Shown piece after piece: positions 5,746 to 7,981 of a stretch of DNA of 7,981 bases. The stretch is from Anaerolineae bacterium. Lineage in GTDB: Bacteria; Chloroflexota; Anaerolineae; Aggregatilineales; Phototrophicaceae. The notes below the pieces were generated by a model. It ran no database searches and was not told the DNA's origin. It saw only the letters and a list, made by a program, of their open reading frames with translations. Both the position numbers and the translations under genes were made by a program. Location of the stretch: positions 1 to 7,981 of the forward strand of contig JACMMD010000799.1 of assembly GCA_014379235.1 (NCBI GenBank), written 5' to 3'. The stretch's first letter is position 1. Every line of letters starts with the position of its first letter.

Positions 5746-7770
5746 ATGCGCTTTTTTTTACTAAAGATGTTTACTACGGCGGCCCTGATGCTGTTCATTT
5801 TGACGCTGACTGCTGCGGCGCAGGGCGTTGACCCCACTTTGAGTACCGCGATTAATCAGCAAAACGCGGGGGGAATGCGCGCCGTTGGCCTCTTAAACGG
5901 CAGCGGCGATATGAACAGTTTGGTCTTTAGCCCGATTTCAGATGGAACGACGCTGACGCTGGCGGCGGCGGACTTCACCAGCGTTTCGGTGTGGACGTTG
6001 AACGCGGAGTCGGTGGCCAATCCAGTGGCGGTCAGGCTCGATGGGCATTCCAACGCTGTAACGGGCGTGAGTTTCAGCCCTGACGGTACGCTGATCGCAT
6101 CCAGCAGCCGCGATAACACCGTGCGTGTGTGGAATGTCACCGCTGGCACGGAACAAATGCAGTTCGCGGGGCATACCAGCATGGTCAATGATGTTGATTT
6201 CAGCCCTGATGGTTTGCTGTTGGTATCGGTCAGCGACGATTTGTCGGTGAAACTGTGGGATGTAGCCACAGGCGCGGAAGTGCGAACCATGCAAGGCCAT
6301 ACGGGCAGTATTATCTCCAGCGCGTTCAGCCCCAACGGAAACTTGCTGGCGACGAGCAGCACCGATAATACGATCCGTTTGTGGAATGTGGCCGACGGCA
6401 CAGAAGCGGCGGTTTTACAGAGTACCCACGCCAGTGTTCAAGACCTTGCGTTCAGCCCCGACGGTTTGCTTTTGGCCACTGGCAACGATGATGGCACAAT
6501 CAGCCTGTGGAGTGTATCGCAGCGCCGCGAGGTCGAGGTTCTGGAAGGGCATGGCGGCGCGGTGACAGGCATCGCCTTCCACCCGTCCGGCGATCTTCTG
6601 GCATCGAGCAGCCGCGATGGGTCTTACCGACTATGGAATATGTACTCGTTCGCGGAAGAAGCGCAGATAACCGGATCACAGTTGATAGCGACGAGTGTCG
6701 CGTTCGCGCCGGATGGTCTGGTGATGGCGGGGGGCGCGGACGGCGGGGTGTCGATCATGGGCATTTCCAGCGCACGACAGGGCATCATCGGTACAGCGGC
6801 GCAGGTGGCAAATCCCTATCTTGAGCTTGGGCAGCAGGGAACGTGTGCGTTGGCAGTGGACGAAACGGTGATGGCAGTAGGTCGCACAGATTTCGGTGAG
6901 CTGCTGATCTATGGAGCGGGCGAAGGCTGCGAGGGTCAGGTGTGGCTTGCGCCGCAAGAGAGTTCGTTCATCAATTGGACGGATGAGGCGGCGCTGGCAT
7001 CGCTGCCAACGGTTCATCAAGCGCCGCCTTCACAGCCGATTCGCAGCTTGCCGGAATACAACTCATTGTGTCAGGTGGCATCTGAACCGAACGCCGATAA
7101 CGGCGACATGCCGCAGCACAGCGCACCGTTCACCATCTACGACCCTGATGCGGCGTTCGATTATTATCCGTCGGAAGTGATGCCGACGGATGCCAGTGGC
7201 GTTGACGTGGCGCTTTGCCGCAGTGTCACCCCGACTGAGGTTGAAATTTGCACCTACGATGGCGGTATACAATCGCGGCGGATTCGTTTGGATGAAACGT
7301 ATATCGTCGTCAATGTGGCGACGGGCGGAATCGTTCACGAGGAAAATATAGATGGAACAGAGCCGCCGCCTTGCCCAGAGAGTGTGCCGTTAGCGGGCGA
7401 AATCACGGCTGATCCGCTCGAACCGGATGTCGCGCTGCAACCGTGGCTGTTCAACCTGCTGCTTGGTGACGCTGCTCAAAGCGGCGGTGGTGCAGCGGGC
7501 AATATCACACGCAGCACGATCAACGGCGATAACGTCAATGCACGCAGCGGGCCGGGAACGGGCTTCAATCCTGTCGCCAGTTTGAGTTTCGGTACGCCTG
7601 TGAACTTGATCGGACGTGATGCGAGCAACGGTTGGGTGGTGGTGCTGCTGCCGGATATGACGCAGGCGTGGGTCAACGCGACGTTGATTCAGGCGGCCAG
7701 TTCAACACCGATTCGTTCTCTGCCAGAAGTCAGCGGCGAGGCGGCTTCGGTGGCGATACCCTTGCCGTAA
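5746..7770 (+). CDS. Secreted WD40 seven-repeat protein with C-terminal SH3 domain
   Basis: The protein has 674 residues. A signal peptide (1-25, ending TAAAQG) directs export. Seven WD40 repeats span about residues 55-342, enough for a closed seven-bladed propeller. The strand-ending Trp appears at 83, 129, 171, 213, 255 and 297, with an exact 42-residue period from 129 to 297. The seventh repeat is degenerate and lacks the Trp. Residues 343-435 match nothing I recognise. Residues 437-545 form a Cys-containing region (C442, C491, C502, C543) with an alternating strand pattern; I recall similar regions in Chloroflexota WD40 proteins but know no domain name. A bacterial SH3 domain follows at about 585-650 (DNVNARSGPGTGFNP, then GWVVV and AWVNA). 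The motif PIRSLPE occurs twice, at 431-437 and 655-661, flanking the Cys/SH3 part. The start has GGAGG five bases upstream. The likely role is protein-protein or cell-wall binding outside the membrane. No enzyme motif is seen. Confidence 0.88.
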   Translation: MRFFLLKMFTTAALMLFILTLTAAAQGVDPTLSTAINQQNAGGMRAVGLLNGSGDMNSLVFSPISDGTTLTLAAADFTSVSVWTLNAESVANPVAVRLDGHSNAVTGVSFSPDGTLIASSSRDNTVRVWNVTAGTEQMQFAGHTSMVNDVDFSPDGLLLVSVSDDLSVKLWDVATGAEVRTMQGHTGSIISSAFSPNGNLLATSSTDNTIRLWNVADGTEAAVLQSTHASVQDLAFSPDGLLLATGNDDGTISLWSVSQRREVEVLEGHGGAVTGIAFHPSGDLLASSSRDGSYRLWNMYSFAEEAQITGSQLIATSVAFAPDGLVMAGGADGGVSIMGISSARQGIIGTAAQVANPYLELGQQGTCALAVDETVMAVGRTDFGELLIYGAGEGCEGQVWLAPQESSFINWTDEAALASLPTVHQAPPSQPIRSLPEYNSLCQVASEPNADNGDMPQHSAPFTIYDPDAAFDYYPSEVMPTDASGVDVALCRSVTPTEVEICTYDGGIQSRRIRLDETYIVVNVATGGIVHEENIDGTEPPPCPESVPLAGEITADPLEPDVALQPWLFNLLLGDAAQSGGGAAGNITRSTINGDNVNARSGPGTGFNPVASLSFGTPVNLIGRDASNGWVVVLLPDMTQAWVNATLIQAASSTPIRSLPEVSGEAASVAIPLP

Positions 7771-7786
7771 GCAGTGCTTAGTAGTT

Positions 7787-7815
7787 GTAGGGGCAGATCT
7801 GAGACCTGTCCCTAC
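7787..7815. repeat. 29-bp imperfect palindrome, copy 3 of the intergenic family
   Basis: Two 14-base arms surround a single G. The left arm GTAGGGGCAGATCT pairs with the right arm at 12 of 14 positions, one of the others being a G-T wobble. The outer nine bases GTAGGGGCA match the left ends of copies 1 and 2, but the core differs. A further inverted pair flanks it, AGTAGTTG at 7780-7787 and CAACTACT at 7830-7837, so a larger nested stem is possible. It lies 17 bases after the WD40 stop and may help to end or protect that transcript. Confidence 0.7.
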
Positions 7816-7834
7816 GCGATAGTGCTCGACAACT

Positions 7835-7867
7835 ACTTAACGGCTGACAGCTTAAAGCTCATTAAGC
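7835..7867. repeat. Degenerate 7-bp repeat block, RGCTRAY type
   Basis: The block reads in heptamers from 7835: ACTTAAC, GGCTGAC, then two further degenerate units (7849-7862) and a partial unit. It resembles the RGCTAAY block at 1011-1040, including the shared string TAACGGCT in both. It lies in the gene-free tail of the window. Confidence 0.5.
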
Positions 7868-7921
7868 ATTGTGGCCCGAATGGTTACAGTGGTAGGGCTT
7901 GTGTGGTAAAGTTTGCTTTTG

Positions 7922-7946
7922 AACCGTGCTGCACATAAGCACGGTT
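7922..7946. terminator. Hairpin between convergent genes, possible terminator
   Basis: AACCGTGCT at 7922-7930 and its exact complement AGCACGGTT at 7938-7946 form a 9-bp stem with a 7-base loop. The stem lies between the WD40 gene and the converging partial gene, and its last base overlaps the stop codon of the latter. Flanking T-runs are poor (TATAA on one side, CAAAAG on the other), so termination efficiency is uncertain. Confidence 0.5.
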
Positions 7947-7981
7947 TATAACACCATCACCACCGGGCACTCGTCCCCGGC
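7946..7981 (-). CDS. Last 11 codons of a minus-strand gene (5' part outside window)
   Basis: Reading the minus strand from the window edge gives AGDECPVVMVL followed by TAA (7948-7946). The short hydrophobic end after ECP loosely recalls the final strand of universal stress (UspA-like) proteins, which often end in CPVLVV-like sequence, but eleven residues cannot support a family call. That this is a real gene end is inferred from the stop codon, the hairpin directly behind it and the lack of any other gene here. Confidence 0.4.
   Translation of the reverse strand, partial: AGDECPVVMVL

Noticed and set aside
3828..7770. Peptidase, small protein and WD40 gene as a trypsin/WD40 bacterial conflict (defence) system
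   Set aside because: Those systems combine such domains with intracellular NTPase or effector-associated modules. Here the WD40 protein is exported and no NTPase, nuclease or sensor module is present.
7868..7925. tRNA-like stretch with GCCC and GGGC arms and TGGT strings
   Set aside because: No cloverleaf can be drawn: there is no T-arm GGTTCGA-like sequence, anticodon stem or matching acceptor stem.
7963..7980. CCGGG/CCCGG inverted repeat at the window edge
   Set aside because: It is only 5 bp and lies within the codons of the partial minus-strand gene, so it is probably chance in GC-rich coding sequence.

Overview
The window looks like chromosome of a Chloroflexota bacterium, most likely an Anaerolineae-type lineage. 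This is an inference from gene style, not from a marker gene. Pointers are the C-terminal tail of a GT39-like membrane glycosyltransferase, a secreted HExxH protein of a type I associate with this phylum, a lipoprotein combining Ig-like, SH3 and CARDB-like domains, an exported WD40/SH3 protein, and intergenic palindromes that begin GTAGGGGCA.

Layout. Positions 1-978 (+) hold the 3' end of a membrane protein whose N-terminal catalytic part lies outside the window. A spacer of 7-bp repeats (983-1040) separates it from an exported putative zinc metallopeptidase (1054-2352, +). A perfect 28-bp palindrome lies between this gene and three genes on the minus strand. In transcription order those three are a trypsin-like serine peptidase (5534-4302), a small protein that is a stand-alone paralogue of the peptidase's N-terminal domain (4217-3828), and a multidomain lipoprotein (3715-2405). 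A 211-bp divergent region (5535-5745) holds a candidate promoter for the peptidase and leads to a secreted protein with a complete seven-repeat WD40 propeller and a C-terminal SH3 domain (5746-7770, +). The last 211 bases contain a third palindrome, a second block of 7-bp repeats, a hairpin, and the last 11 codons of a minus-strand gene that runs off the edge.

How the genes may work together. Three of the four complete larger proteins carry export signals (metallopeptidase, lipoprotein, WD40 protein), so the region is biased toward envelope or extracellular functions. The serine peptidase and its small paralogue have no visible signal peptide, so they may act in the cytoplasm or use another route. 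The most unusual arrangement is the peptidase followed by a free copy of its own N-terminal domain, which ends at the domain boundary. A pro-domain-like, inhibitory or adaptor partner is a reasonable hypothesis, but the sequence does not prove it. I see no CRISPR array, RNA gene, transposase, phage gene or recognised defence system.
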